Position numbers and translations under genes: made by a program
The notes under the pieces: generated by a model
Told to the model about the DNA's origin: nothing
Seen by the model: only the letters and a program-made list of their open reading frames with translations
Database searches by the model: none
Part shown: piece after piece, positions 44,711-55,933 of the stretch
How positions within the stretch are numbered: the stretch's first letter is position 1
Layout: each line of letters starts with the position of its first letter
Assembly: GCA_009746045.1 (NCBI GenBank)
Contig: RPFO01000022.1
Coordinates: forward strand, 2,730,541-2,793,456
Direction of reading: 5' to 3'
Source: Mesostigma viride
Taxonomy: Eukaryota > Streptophyta > Mesostigmatophyceae > Mesostigmatales > Mesostigmataceae
Length of the DNA: 62,916 bases

Positions 44711-44745
44711 CACGTGACGCAGTCACGTGTCTATTAATTAATTAA
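44711..44745 (+). repeat. LINE B 3' stem-loop and TTAA tail
   Basis: CACGTGAC, loop GCA, GTCACGTG, then TCTATTAATTAATTAATTAAT. Identical in plan to the LINE A end at 378-422. Confidence 0.65.
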
Positions 44746-45090
44746 TTAATGTGTGCCTATGATGAGCCACACTCCAGATGATGCCTAGCTTTATTTAGTT
44801 ATGTTGTGCCCATGCAGGGAGTAACTCTCTGCTGAGAGCCCCGCTTTAGGCTTTGTATAGCTATGCTGATCTTCCCCCCCATGACAGGCTCCCCCTTCGC
44901 TGGGCATAGCTTGAAGATCATGGGGATGCACGTGCCCTGGTGCACCTAGAGCAAGGGTCCTTTACATCCCCACCCTTGCAGGAAGTAGCTTAGGATGTAT
45001 GATAGGCCATATGCCCCCTCTCACGGGCTATGTGCTACATATACTCCCAACGGAGTTATGTTACAATTCAATTCTATTCAATGCCTCTAC
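44746..45090 (+). mobile_element. 3' UTR fragment of the half-LINE family
   Basis: A truncated copy with GATGATGCCTAGCTT, the CTCTCACGGGCTATGTGC word and CTCCCAACGGAG. It matches 16430-16760 and 31800-32127. Confidence 0.55.
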
Positions 45091-45655
45091 AGGAGGAAAA
45101 AATGGTTTCGACTTAGGACTTAGGTTTTTTGCAAAACTTAGCCCTAACCGGGAGAAGACAACTGACAAGTCTGCGGGGGCTGAGATTAAATAAGAGGTAC
45201 CTTGAAATTAAATAAGAGGCGTGCCTCCATGAATATTAATTAATTAATTAAAATCATAGCTCCGTGGGGAGCATATGTAACACATAGCCCTGAGAAAGGG
45301 GCATCTATGGGTTTGTAATACAATCAGGGCGACAACCTGCAGGTGTAGGATGTACAACTATCACCTGCTCTGGGTGCACTAGGTGCATGAATATATATCA
45401 CCTTTGCCTGGACTTACAGACTTTTTTTTTGCAAACTTATAGCCCGAGGCGGGGCCCGAGATTAATTAAGAGGTACCTTGAAATTAAATAAGAGACATGC
45501 CTCTACAGGAGGAAAAAATGGTTTCGACTTAGGACTTAGGTTTTTTGCAAAACTTAGCCCTAACCGGGAGAAGACAACTGACAAGTCTGCGGGGGCTGAG
45601 ATTAAATAAGAGGTACCTTGAAATTAAATAAGAGGCGTGCCTCTATGAATATATA
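45091..45655 (+). repeat. Duplicated AGAGGTACCTTG modules
   Basis: A block of about 140 bp (GGAAAAAATGGTTTCG to AAGAGGCGTGCCTC) occurs at 45091-45230 and again at 45507-45650. Between them, at about 45407-45505, is a copy of the module found at 26493-26590 upstream of LINE B. No coding capacity is seen. Confidence 0.6.
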
Positions 45656-46114
45656 GTTTTGGAGGCGAGTTTCTGTTGGCGTTAAGTCGTAGTATTGTAC
45701 GATTGATAGATTGGTAGTGCATTGGTGGTACTGCACGACGGTATTGGACGGAGTTCCCGGAATCCCGGTCTGGCAAGCGGATTTTGCATCTCACGGGTAC
45801 ATATCTCACGGGTACATCTCACGGGTACACGACGCGGCACGAAAATGGCTTGCAGAAAAGCTAGGAACCTAGGCGACTCTTTGGCGCCGCGTCGGTCGTG
45901 ACGTTGTTCACTCCGTTGGATCCGCATCTACGGCGTTCGTGGGTTGTTTCGAAACCCGGTCGATGAGATTTAACGGAGAAGTCGGGTATATAACTGATCC
46001 TTTTTTGACGATTACGTGAAAATGTAAAAGTCGAAATGAATTTAACGGCTTGACATGTTGTCGACTTGTCGTCCAAAACTACAAGTTAACGCCAATCGAA
46101 ACTCGCGTCCAACA
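45656..46114. mobile_element. MITE-like element with imperfect terminal inverted repeats
   Basis: The left end (TTGGAGGCGAGTTTCTG) and the reverse complement of the right end (TTGGACGCGAGTTTCG) match and extend imperfectly for about 40 bp. TA flanks both sides, suggesting a 2-bp target duplication of the Tc1/mariner type. The interior has no coding region, only three TCTCACGGGTACA words near 45789-45830. Confidence 0.5.
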
Positions 46115-46870
46115 TAATTTGTGGCTGCGCTTGGCGAGCTCGGCCTCCTCGCGGAGGTCAAGCGTCTGCCGCTGGAGCTGTGCTGCGACGGCGGAGGTGG
46201 TGGAGGTGGTGTGCTGCTTAAGCATGTCCGCCCAGGTCGTGATCGATGGGAGGAGCATCGCCGGCCAGGCCAGCCGGGGCTGCCTTGGCGGCAATGTCCT
46301 TCACTGCCTGGGCGGTGAGGCCTGCCGTGTTCTGCAGGACCTCGATAGCGATTGCATTATCCTTGAGGCACTGGTCGATGTCGCGGACGGCTGGGCGGTG
46401 ATGGAGTCTTAATGCAACATCCATGGGAGGTCCCATTGTAGGCATGGCGTAGCTAAATACTGAAGGCATCATCCATGGGGGCCATTATGGGCGCACATGC
46501 GCGTGGGCCACATGCTAGGCTAGGCCTGACTAATCTACACTACTGGTATAGGTTCCCTAGTCTGAGGTGGCAGGAGGGGCCTGCCAGGGCTTGTGGTCAA
46601 CGTGGATGACCGCCGGCCCCCCTCCAGTACACCGGTTTCCCCCCTGCGCGCTGCCGGAGCTGAAGGTAGGTCGGCCATATTAGCTCGCGTCGCCGCTGTT
46701 GCTGGGCCAGGGTCAAGTCGTCGTCCAGCGTGAAGCGAGTCTCCGAGAGCTTCTTGCGGCATTTAAGGAACGCCAGCTTGTCCCCCATGTACTTAAAGGT
46801 GAGAAGCACAGGTGCCGGGCCAGCCTTACCCCGCGCGCGCGGGGGAGGCGGACAGCCGACATGTCCAGCT
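46115..46870 (-). pseudogene. Scrambled LINE ORF1 fragments
   Basis: On the minus strand, 46420-46117 encodes the middle of the LINE B-type ORF1 protein (ITTWADMLKQHTTSTTSA, LDLREEAELAKRS). The stretch 46870-46560 encodes its C-terminal part (RFTLDDDLTLAQQQRRREL, KPVYWRGAG). Their order is reversed relative to the protein, and both have shifts. These are rearranged dead copies. Confidence 0.6.
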
Positions 46871-46884
46871 CAACAGTGAGTTGC

Positions 46885-46990
46885 ATGGGGCATTAATAAC
46901 CCCGATGGATGGATGGATGGGTGCAAACAGTCCTACCGGTCTAATCTATCTACATCAGCTACCTACGACATCTATCTAACAGCATTCTAA
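46885..46990 (-). mobile_element. Retroelement 3'-region fragment
   Basis: The CCCCGATGGATGGATGG word and the following ACCGGTCTAA stretch match 15850-15915. Confidence 0.4.
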
Positions 46991-47029
46991 CTACAACATC
47001 TATCTAGACAGCCTCACGCTGCCCTAGGG

Positions 47030-47550
47030 GAGCTGTCTGGCGTGCCTCCCACGCCGTGCCAACCGGGTTTGCACACGCGGGCGCTTCCCCACATGCAGGG
47101 GGGGGCTCGTTGTCCTCTATGACCTGGGCCCACTTGGCCTTGTCCATCATCTTCTTCCAAATCACGGAGCGGGCCTAGCCCCCCCATGTCCTCTACTAGC
47201 TGTTCTTTGAAGGTGCGGGCCTTGCGGCGTCTAACATCACTGGGCCCGGCCCACGTCAGGAGGTGCCGGCCATGCAGGCTGAGCTGATCGCAGTCCTGCG
47301 GGGGGGCCACGTGAGGTGTCTACCTGGTTGGTGCGAGCTAGGTGCCCTACTAGCTGCAGGCGTCGCTGCTTAATGGTGCTGGTGATATATGGCATACCCT
47401 GGTACAGGTCCTCATTGCGGCGGACATGAGCAGCATATCCTACTCTGAAAATAGAACGCAGCATGTTGGTGACCGCGCCGTCCAGCTTGCGGGCCAGGTC
47501 GATCGGCAGTGAGGGTCCACGTCTCGGCCCCATACGTGAGAACATGGAAT
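47030..47550 (-). pseudogene. Diverged LINE ORF2 C-terminal fragment
   Basis: The minus strand encodes words related to the ORF2 C-terminus: KLDGAVTNMLRSIFRVGY, NEDLYQGMPYITSTIKQRRL and QLVGHLARTNQVDT, preceded by YGAETWTLT in another frame. It represents a LINE subfamily clearly diverged from LINE A and B, and is frameshifted. Confidence 0.6.
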
Positions 47551-47979
47551 GGATGGTGTAAGCTATCTAGGCTTGTTGCTGTATTTCGGTCGGGGACACA
47601 TGCCGGCGAATGCCTTTCCATTCGTTTTCCTGCACTCACGCATTATTTTTCCATTGTGTTTCGGTCAGCCACGGGAAGTGTTCCTGTTTTTGCTGCATCT
47701 GCGTGGGCTGTTGTATTAAAAGCAGGTATTCTGCCTGCGGGGGATGGCATACACACGGTGTGGTATTCTGAGCGTCAAGCCCAAGCAAACGGCCGGGGAA
47801 AAAACCTTTGTATTTTGAGCTCGAATTTGTTTTGTTCATTTTCATGAAAGGGACCTTTACTGGGCATTTTTGGCATTACTGATGGATCACTAGCATTAAA
47901 GGAGATAGTGTCTCTGCCTTTGTCATGTTTTTACGAGCTATCATTTGAATGGTAATCCTCCCACCCACACTGTTGACCA
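47551..47979. other. Intergenic DNA, nothing recognised
   Basis: A plus-strand open frame at 47509-47847 has no motif I recognise. No RNA gene is seen. Confidence 0.3.
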
Positions 47980-48802
47980 AGAACGCTTTCATCCCACTTA
48001 CCACGCACGGGTTCCCCGTACTGACCAAGCACACGTTCCACCCACTGACCAAGCACACGTTCCACCCACTGACCATGTGCACGTTCCACCTACTGACCAA
48101 GCACACGTTCAGCCCACTGACCATGCAAGCACGGGTTCCCCATACTGACCAAGCACACGTGCCACCCACTGACCAAGCACACGTTCCACCGACTGATCAA
48201 GCACACGTTCCACCCACTGACCACGCACACGTTCCACCCATTGACCAAGCACGCGTTCATCCCACTGACCGAGCACGGGTTCCCCATACTGGCACACGTT
48301 TATCCCACTGACCGAGCACGGGTTCCCCGTACTGACCAAGCACACGTTCCACCCACTGATCATGCAAGCACGGGTTCTCCATACTGACCAAGCACACGTG
48401 CCACCCACTGACCAAGCACACGTGCCACCCACTGACCAAGCACACGTTCCATGCACTGACCACGCACACGTGCCACCCACCTACCACGCACGGGTTCCCC
48501 GTACTGACCAAGCACACATTCCACCCACTGACCAAGCACACGTTCCACCCACTGACAACGCACGCGTTCCACCCACTGACCAAGCACACGTGCCACCCGC
48601 ACTGACCAAACACACGTGCCACCCACTGACCAAGCACACGTTCCACGCCGGCTGACCACGCACACGTGCCACCCACTGACAACGCACACGTTCCACCCAC
48701 TGACCAAGCACACGTTCCACCCACTGACCAAGCATACGTTCCACCCACTGACCGAGCATGAGTTTACCATACTGACCAAGCAGCCACCCACTGACCATGA
48801 AG
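47980..48802. repeat. 24-bp minisatellite, about 34 copies
   Basis: Units share a CCACCCACTGACC core and a GCACACGT junction. Variant units carry GGGTTCCCC or ATCCCACTGACCGAG, and a few change length by 2-3 bases. Because 24 is a multiple of three, several frames on both strands stay open; these are not taken as genes. Confidence 0.9.
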
Positions 48803-49440
48803 CAAACACTCGGCCTTGGCTGTGCTCTGTAATTATTGTATAAATGAAATACCTGTTCTGATCATGCACATGTTGTCTCCTTGATAAACCATGTGCCCAT
48901 GGCCGTGGCTGTCTTGCATGGTGACCCGCATCATTCACGGGTTGTTCAGCTGCCAAAGTTGCCCTATTAATTAATTAATTAATTAAACTTGTGCTCCCGT
49001 TGGGGAGTCGCGGAGCACCCCTAGACTAGCCCCTAGACTGCACAAACCCAACCAACCAAGTAGCCAAGGCATAGGAGCCCAGCCACCCAAGCCAAGGCCC
49101 CTGTCCCATCTCCCCTAATCAACGTACAGGGAGAATGAGGATTGTATAGTAGGGGAAGCAGTTACGCGTCTATATGAATTAATTAATAGTAGGGGACTTT
49201 AATAAAGTCTCGAATAGTAGGGGCTTGGCCCCTACCGGGTCTACTTGTCAGACAGAATAGCTCCTGCGGTGCCAAAAGGGCGGTTACGAAAATGTGTGGC
49301 CGGCTGGAGTTTGTGCGAAGGGTAACTACTTTGACTGGTGCGCACTCGAAACTAGTCGGCATTGCTAGATGCCGCGGGGGTACACTCCAACTTGAAAGCC
49401 GGACGTCGTGGGGGTCAAGGCTTGGGTTTCGGTAATGCAA
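48803..49440. other. Spacer with a TTAA-tailed retroelement 3' end
   Basis: At 48965-49012 a minus-strand copy of the hairpin (GCTCCCGTTGGGGAGTC) plus TTAATTAATTAATTAA is present. The rest has no supported feature. Confidence 0.4.
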
Positions 49441-52400
49441 TGGAAGGAAGGAAGGAAGGAATTGCTGAGCTTCGCTCATTTTATAGATGACGCGTGGACG
49501 GGCTCAAAGGGGACCGACCTGCCGTAGGTAGCGTAAGACTAGCGCTTGTCACGAGAGTACTGCACCGGCCGGCCCTTTTTGTGCCGAGGCTGAGTGTGGT
49601 TCCGGAGTGGAGGCCTAGGTAGCTTCTAACGTACGTCACTAGACCTTGTTACCTGCGCCAGCCGCCAGGCGTGGCGCAACTGTGATGGGCAGTCAGTACA
49701 CCTTGTACCTGCGCCAGCCGGCAGGCCTGCGTGGCGCAATGTGAATGATAGTCAGTACTTAGAGAGGTGTAGGGGAAGTAGGGAGGCCTCTTTTCAGCTT
49801 CGCAACTTGATCCCAGCATTTGCTGGCAAGGTCGGCTGGCCGCTATGGCGGCTGCGCTGAATGTAAGACGATGCTATCGGCCTCTCAGTCCGGGCGTGGA
49901 GAGGCCTGGAATAAATTTCTTTATGTTCTCCACCAACAGTTACAGGCTACGGTAATGGTTGTTGGGTGGGGGGCTCTACAATTTGAGTAAAAGGGTGTGA
50001 TTTCCGGCGCTGGGCCCACTGACGATTCCTTTCTACCCCTGGGTGCGGCAAGCGGCTTCCTGACACTGGGGAAGCTGCGATTTTAGTCGGACAACGTCAG
50101 GGAAGGAGCCATACAGGCCAGGGCCAGCCGGCTACGGTGGAAAGAATCACAGGTGGAAGCGAATCTGCCTTAAACGTGGGGATGGCTAGCGCGGGGTGCC
50201 GGGGTAGCCCATAACTGCCAGGAGCCTGACACCAAACCCGATCTTTCGGCCTGTGGCCAGACGGGAGTTTCGGGGAGGATGCGGGGCTGGAGCGAATCTT
50301 GGTGGGAGGAGCGCGCTCTTCATCATTGCCCAGTTTTTTCAGCAGAGAATGCTCGCCTGGCGAGGCTGCTGATTCTGGCTGTTTTACCGCCTTTGTTTTT
50401 ATCCTGTATGATGCATTATAGGAAAAGCAATAAAGAGTTCGGTTCAGCCAGGGGGGCATATCTATGCCATAAAAATTTCCTACAACAACACAAGCCCTGG
50501 TCAGGGCCTTGGCTAAGCAGTTTCCAAGCCAAGGCCTTGGTAGGGTAGAGGGCCTATCGCCACAAAGGTTTCAATGCCGGGAAATCCCAGCCTCGGGGGT
50601 GGGGCTGGTGATGGGTCCTGGGCTTGTGAGAGACGGTCCGGGGGCGTAAGGCCTAATGAGCAGCCGCTGGATACCGCCCCCCTAACGGGGGGAGCGACAT
50701 GGGTGCCGCCCTGCGTCCGCCGGAAAACCGTAGCGGCCACACGGGGGCGGCAGTACAGCCGTGGCAGCGTGCAGGAGGGGAGCCACGGGCGGAAAGAAAC
50801 TCGGCACCAAGGTTGGCGACAACCTTGGTGGCCAGGAAGGAGGTGTGCAGGGGGCAACACCTTGTGTTCGAGTATGCTAGGCCCCCAGCATGGTGCTACA
50901 GTAACCAACTTGATAGTGATGTGCACTGAGTTTGAAGGTGTGGTATAGGCTGTCCGTATAAAGCCTAGCACACAAAAATGTAAAATAAATGTTTCTCTTG
51001 GTGGGAAGGAACTCCAATGGACCAAAAACAAGAAATGTATTTGCTGAGCTTCGCTCATTTTATATATGACGCGTGGACGGGCTCAAAGGGGACCGACCTG
51101 CCGTAGGTAGCGTAAGACTTAGTAGCGCTTGTCACGAGAGTACTGCACCGGCCGGCCCTTTTTGTGCCGAGGCTGAGTGTGGTTCCGGAGTGCAGGCCTA
51201 GGTAGCTTCTAACGTACGTCACTTGACCTTGTTACCTGCGCCAGCCGCCAGGCGTGGCGCAACTGTGATGGGCAGTCAGTACACCTTGTACCTGCGCCAG
51301 CCAGCAGGCCTGCGTGGCACAATGTGAATGATAGTCAGTACTTAGAGTGGTGTAGGGGAAGTAGGGAGGCCTCTTTTCAGCTCCCACCCACCCACCCACG
51401 CTGCTAAGAGGGGCAACACCTTGTGTTCGAGTATGCTGGGCCCCCAGCATGGTGCTACAATAACCAACTTGATAATGATGTGCACTGAGTTTGAAGGTGT
51501 GGTATAGGCTGTCCGTATAAAGCCTAGCACACAAAAATGTAAAAAATGTATGGAAGGAAGGAAGGAAGGAAGGAAGGAAGGAAGGAAGGAAGGAAGGAAG
51601 GAAGGAAGGAAGGAAGGAAGGAAGGAAGGAAGGAAGGAAGGAAGGAAGGAAGGAAGGAAGGAAGGAAGGAAGGAAGGAAGGAAGGAAGGAAGGAAGGAAG
51701 GAAGGAAGGAAGGAAGGAAGGAAGGAAGGAAGGAAGGAAGGAAGGAAGGAAGGAAGGAAGGAAGGAAGGAAGGAAGGAAGGAAGGAAGGAAGGAAGGAAG
51801 GAAGGAAGGAAGGAAGGAAGGAAGGAAGGAAGGAAGGAAGGAAGGAAGGAATTGCTGAGCTTCGCTCATTTTATATATGACGCGTGGACGGGCTCAAAGG
51901 GGACCGACCTGCCGTAGGTAGCGTAAGACTAGCGCTTGTCACGAGGGTACTGCACCGGCCGGCCCTTTTTGTGCCTAGGCTGAGTGTGGTTCCGGAGTGC
52001 AGGCCTAGGTAGCTTCTAACGTACGTCACTAGACCTTGTTACCTGCGCCAGCCGCCAGGCGTGGCGCAACTGTGATTGGCAGTCAGTACACCTTGTACCT
52101 GCGCCAGCCGGCAGGCCTGCGTGGCGCAATGTGAATGATAGTCAGTACTTAGAGTGGTGTAGGGGACGTAGGGAGGCCTCTTTTCAGCTTCGCAACTTGA
52201 TCCCAGCATTTGCTGGCAAGGTCGGCTGGCCGCTATGGCGGCTGCGCTGAATGTAAGACGATGCTATCGGCCTCTCCGGGCGTGGAGAGGCCTGGAATAA
52301 ATTCTTTATGTTCGCCACCCACCGTTACAGGCCACGGTAATGGTTGTTGGGTGGGGGGCTCTACGTTTTGAGTAAAATGGTGTGATTTCCGGCGCTGGGC

Positions 52401-55400
52401 CCACTGACGATTCCCCTCTACCCCTGGGTGCGGCAAGCGGCTTCCTGACACTGGGGAAGCTGCGATTTTAGTCGGACAACGTCAGGGAAGGAGCCATACA
52501 GGCCAGGGCCAGCGGCTACGGTGGAAAGAATCACAGGTGGAGGCGAATCTGCCTTAAACGTGGAGATGGCTAGCGCGGGGTGCCAGGGTAGCCCATAACT
52601 GCCAGGAGCCTGACAGCGGACCCGATCTTTCGGCCTGTGGCCAGACGGGAGTTTCGGGGAGGATGCGGGGCTGGAGCGAATCTTGGTGGGAGGAGCGCGC
52701 TCTTCATCATTGCCCAGTTTTTCAGCAAAGAATGTTCGCCTGGCGGGGCTGAAATTCTTGCTGTTTTATCGCCTTGTTTTTATCCTGTATGATGCATTAT
52801 AGGAAAAGCGATAAAGAGTTCGGTTCAGCCAGGGGGGCATATCTATGCCATAAAAAATTTCCTACAACAACACAAGCCCTGGTCAGGGCCTTGGCTAAGC
52901 AGTTTCCAAGCCAAGGCCTTGGTAGGGTAGAGGGCCTATCGCCACAAAGGTTTCAATGCCGGGAAATCCCAGCCTCGGGGGTGGGGCTGGTGATGGGTCC
53001 TGGGCTTGTGAGAGACGGTCCGGGGGCGTAAGGCCTAATGAGCAGCCGCTGGAAACCGCCCCCCTAACGGGGGGAACGACATGGGTGCCGCCCTGCGTCC
53101 GCCGGGAAACCGTAGCGGCCACACGGGGGCGGCAGTACAGCCGTGGCAGCGTGCAGGAGGGGGGCCATGGGCGGAAAGAAAATCGGCACCAAGGTTGGCG
53201 ACAGCCTTGGTGGCCAGAAGGAGGTGTGGGGGCAACACCTTGTGTTCGAGTATGCTGGGCCCCCAGCATGGTGCTACAATAACCAACTTGATAATGATGT
53301 GCACTGAGTTTGAAGGTGTGGTATAGGCTGTCCGTATAAAGCCTAGCACACAAAAATGTAAAATAAATGTTTCTCTTGGTGGGAAGGAACTCCAATGGAC
53401 CAAAAACAAGAAATGTATTTGCTGAGCTTCGCTCATTTTATATATGACGCGTGGACGGGCTCAAAGGGGACCGACCTGCCGTAGGTAGCGTAAGACTAGC
53501 GCTTGTCACGAGGGTACTGCACCGGCCGGCCCTTTTTGTGCCTAGGCTGAGTGTGGTTCCGGAGTGCAGGCCTAGGTAGCTTCTAACGTACGTCACTAGA
53601 CCTTGTTACCTGCGCCAGCCGCCAGGCGTGGCGCAACTGTGATTGGCAGTCAGTACACCTTGTACCTGCGCCAGCCGGCAGGCCTGCGTGGCGCAATGTG
53701 AATGATAGTCAGTACTTAGAGTGGTGTAGGGGACGTAGGGAGGCCTCTTTTCAGCTCCCACCCACCCACCCACGCTGCTAAGAGGGGCAACACCTTGTGT
53801 TCGAGTATGCTGGGCCCCCAGCATGGTGCTACAATAACCAACTTGATAATGATGTGCACTGAGTTTGAAGGTGTGGTATAGGCTGTCCGTATAAAGCCTA
53901 GCACACAAAAATGTAAAATAAATGTTTCTCTTGGTGGGAAGGAACTCCAATGGACAAAAAACAAGAAATGAATGGAAGGAAGGAAGGAAGGAAGGAAGGA
54001 AGGAAGGAAGGAAGGAAGGAAGGAAGGAAGGAAGGAAGGAAGGAAGGAAGGAAGGAAGGAAGGAAGGGAAGGAAGGAAGGAAGGAAGGAAGGAAGGAAGG
54101 AAGGAAGGAAGGAAGGAAGGAAGGAAGGAAGGAAGGAAGGAAGGAAGGAAGGAAGGAAGGAAGGAAGGAAGGAAGGAAGGAAGGGAAGGAAGGAAGGAAG
54201 GAAGGAAGGAAGGAAGGAAGGAAGGAAGGAAGGAAGGAAGGAAGGAAGGAAGGAAGGAAGGAAGGAAGGAAGGAAGGAAGGAAGGAAGGAAGGAAGGAAG
54301 GAAGGAAGGAAGGAAGGAAGGAAGGAAGGAAGGAAGGAAGGAAGGAAGGAAGGAAGGAAGGAAGGAAGGAAGGAAGGAAGGAAGGAAGGAAGGAAGGAAG
54401 GAAGGAAGGAAGGAAGGAAGGAAGGAAGGAAGGAAGGAAGGAAGGAAGGAAGGAAGGAAGGAAGGAAGGAAGGAAGGAAGGAAGGAAGGAAGGAAGGAAG
54501 GAAGGAAGGAAGGAAGGAAGGAAGGAAGGAAGGAAGGAAGGAAGGAAGGAAGGAAGGAAGGAAGGAAGGAAGGAAGGAAGGAAGGAAGGAAGGAAGGAAG
54601 GAAGGAAGGAAGGAAGGAAGGAAGGAAGGAAGGAAGGAAGGAAGGAAGGAAGGAAGGAAGGAAGGAAGGAAGGAAGGAAGGAAGGAAGGAAGGAAGGAAG
54701 GAAGGAAGGAAGGAAGGAAGGAAGGAATTGCTGAGCTTCGCTCATTTTATATATGACGCGTGGACGGGCTCAAAGGGGACCGACCTGCCGTAGGTAGCGT
54801 AAGACTAGCGCTTGTCACGAGGGTACTGCACCGGCCGGCCCTTTTTGTGCCTAGGCTGAGTGTGGTTCCGGAGTGCAGGCCTAGGTAGCTTCTAACGTAC
54901 GTCACTAGACCTTGTTACCTGCGCCAGCCGCCAGGCGTGGCGCAACTGTGATTGGCAGTCAGTACACCTTGTACCTGCGCCAGCCGGCAGGCCTGCGTGG
55001 CGCAATGTGAATGATAGTCAGTACTTAGAGTGGTGTAGGGGACGTAGGGAGGCCTCTTTTCAGCTCCCACCCACCCACCCACGCTGCTAAGAGGGCAACA
55101 CCTTGTGTTCGAGTATGCTGGGCCCCCAGCATGGTGCTACAATAACCAACTTGATAATGATGTGCACTGAGTTTGAAGGTGTGGTATAGGCTGTCCGTAT
55201 AAAGCCTAGCACACAAAAATGTAAAAACAAGAAATGTATGGAAGGAAGGAAGGAAGGAAGGAAGGAAGGAAGGAAGGAAGGAAGGAAGGAAGGAAGGAAG
55301 GAAGGAAGGAAGGAAGGAAGGAAGGAAGGAAGGAAGGAAGGAAGGAAGGAAGGAAGGAAGGAAGGAAGGAAGGAAGGAAGGAAGGAAGGAAGGAAGGAAG

Positions 55401-55933
55401 GAAGGAAGGAAGGAAGGAAGGAAGGAAGGAAGGAAGGAAGGAAGGAAGGAAGGGAAGGAAGGAAGGAAGGAAGGAAGGAAGGAAGGGAAGGAAGGAAGGA
55501 AGGAAGGAAGGAAGGAAGGAAGGAAGGAAGGAAGGAAGGAAGGAAGGAAGGAAGGAAGGAAGGAAGGAAGGAAGGAAGGAAGGAAGGAAGGAAGGAAGGA
55601 AGGAAGGAAGGAAGGAAGGAAGGAAGGAAGGAAGGAAGGAAGGAAGGAAGGAAGGAAGGAAGGAAGGAAGGAAGGAAGGAAGGAAGGAAGGAAGGAAGGA
55701 AGGAAGGAAGGAAGGAAGGAAGGAAGGAAGGAAGGAAGGAAGGAAGGAAGGAAGGAAGGAAGGAAGGAAGGAAGGAAGGAAGGAAGGAAGGAAGGAAGGA
55801 AGGAAGGAAGGAAGGAAGGAAGGAAGGAAGGAAGGAAGGAAGGAAGGAAGGAAGGAAGGAAGGAAGGAAGGAAGGAAGGAAGGAAGGAAGGAAGGAAGGA
55901 AGGAAGGAAGGAAGGAAGGAAGGAAGGAAGGAA
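49441..55933 (+). repeat. Satellite-like array of five monomers separated by GGAA microsatellites
   Basis: Each monomer begins TTGCTGAGCTTCGCTCATTT. Starts are at 49462, 51041, 51852, 53419 and 54728. Two are long (about 1.58 kb: 49462-51040, 51852-53418) and three short (about 0.51-0.55 kb). Long and short share about 300 bp at the left and about 150 bp at the right; the middle 1 kb is missing from short ones. GGAA tracts lie at 49442-49461, 51552-51851, 53974-54727 and 55240-55933. Long GGAA-encoded frames are artefacts. No gene is evident within the monomers. Confidence 0.85.

Larger units (their letters stand above)
26605..44745 (+). mobile_element. LINE B, non-LTR retrotransposon split by a Ty3/Gypsy element
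   Basis: The 5' hairpin is at about 26605, ORF1 at 26670-28043, and ORF2 starts near 28153. ORF2 is interrupted at 29259 within the endonuclease domain and resumes at 42148, ending at 44655. The 3' stem-loop is at 44711-44729 and a TTAA-repeat tail runs to about 44745. Comparison with LINE A shows that removing 29260-42147 and one TCTC copy restores the expected endonuclease sequence. ORF2 matches LINE A closely but ORF1 does not, so the copy looks recombinant. Confidence 0.85.

Noticed and set aside
47980-48802. Possible CRISPR array
   Set aside because: The units are directly tandem with no unique spacers, and the genome is eukaryotic; it is a minisatellite.
51546-51917. Long frames of KEGR or FLPS repeats across GGAA tracts (also at 53606-54793 and 55087-55974)
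   Set aside because: They are translations of a tetranucleotide repeat, open in all frames because the 12-base period has no stop; no flanking protein sequence is conserved.
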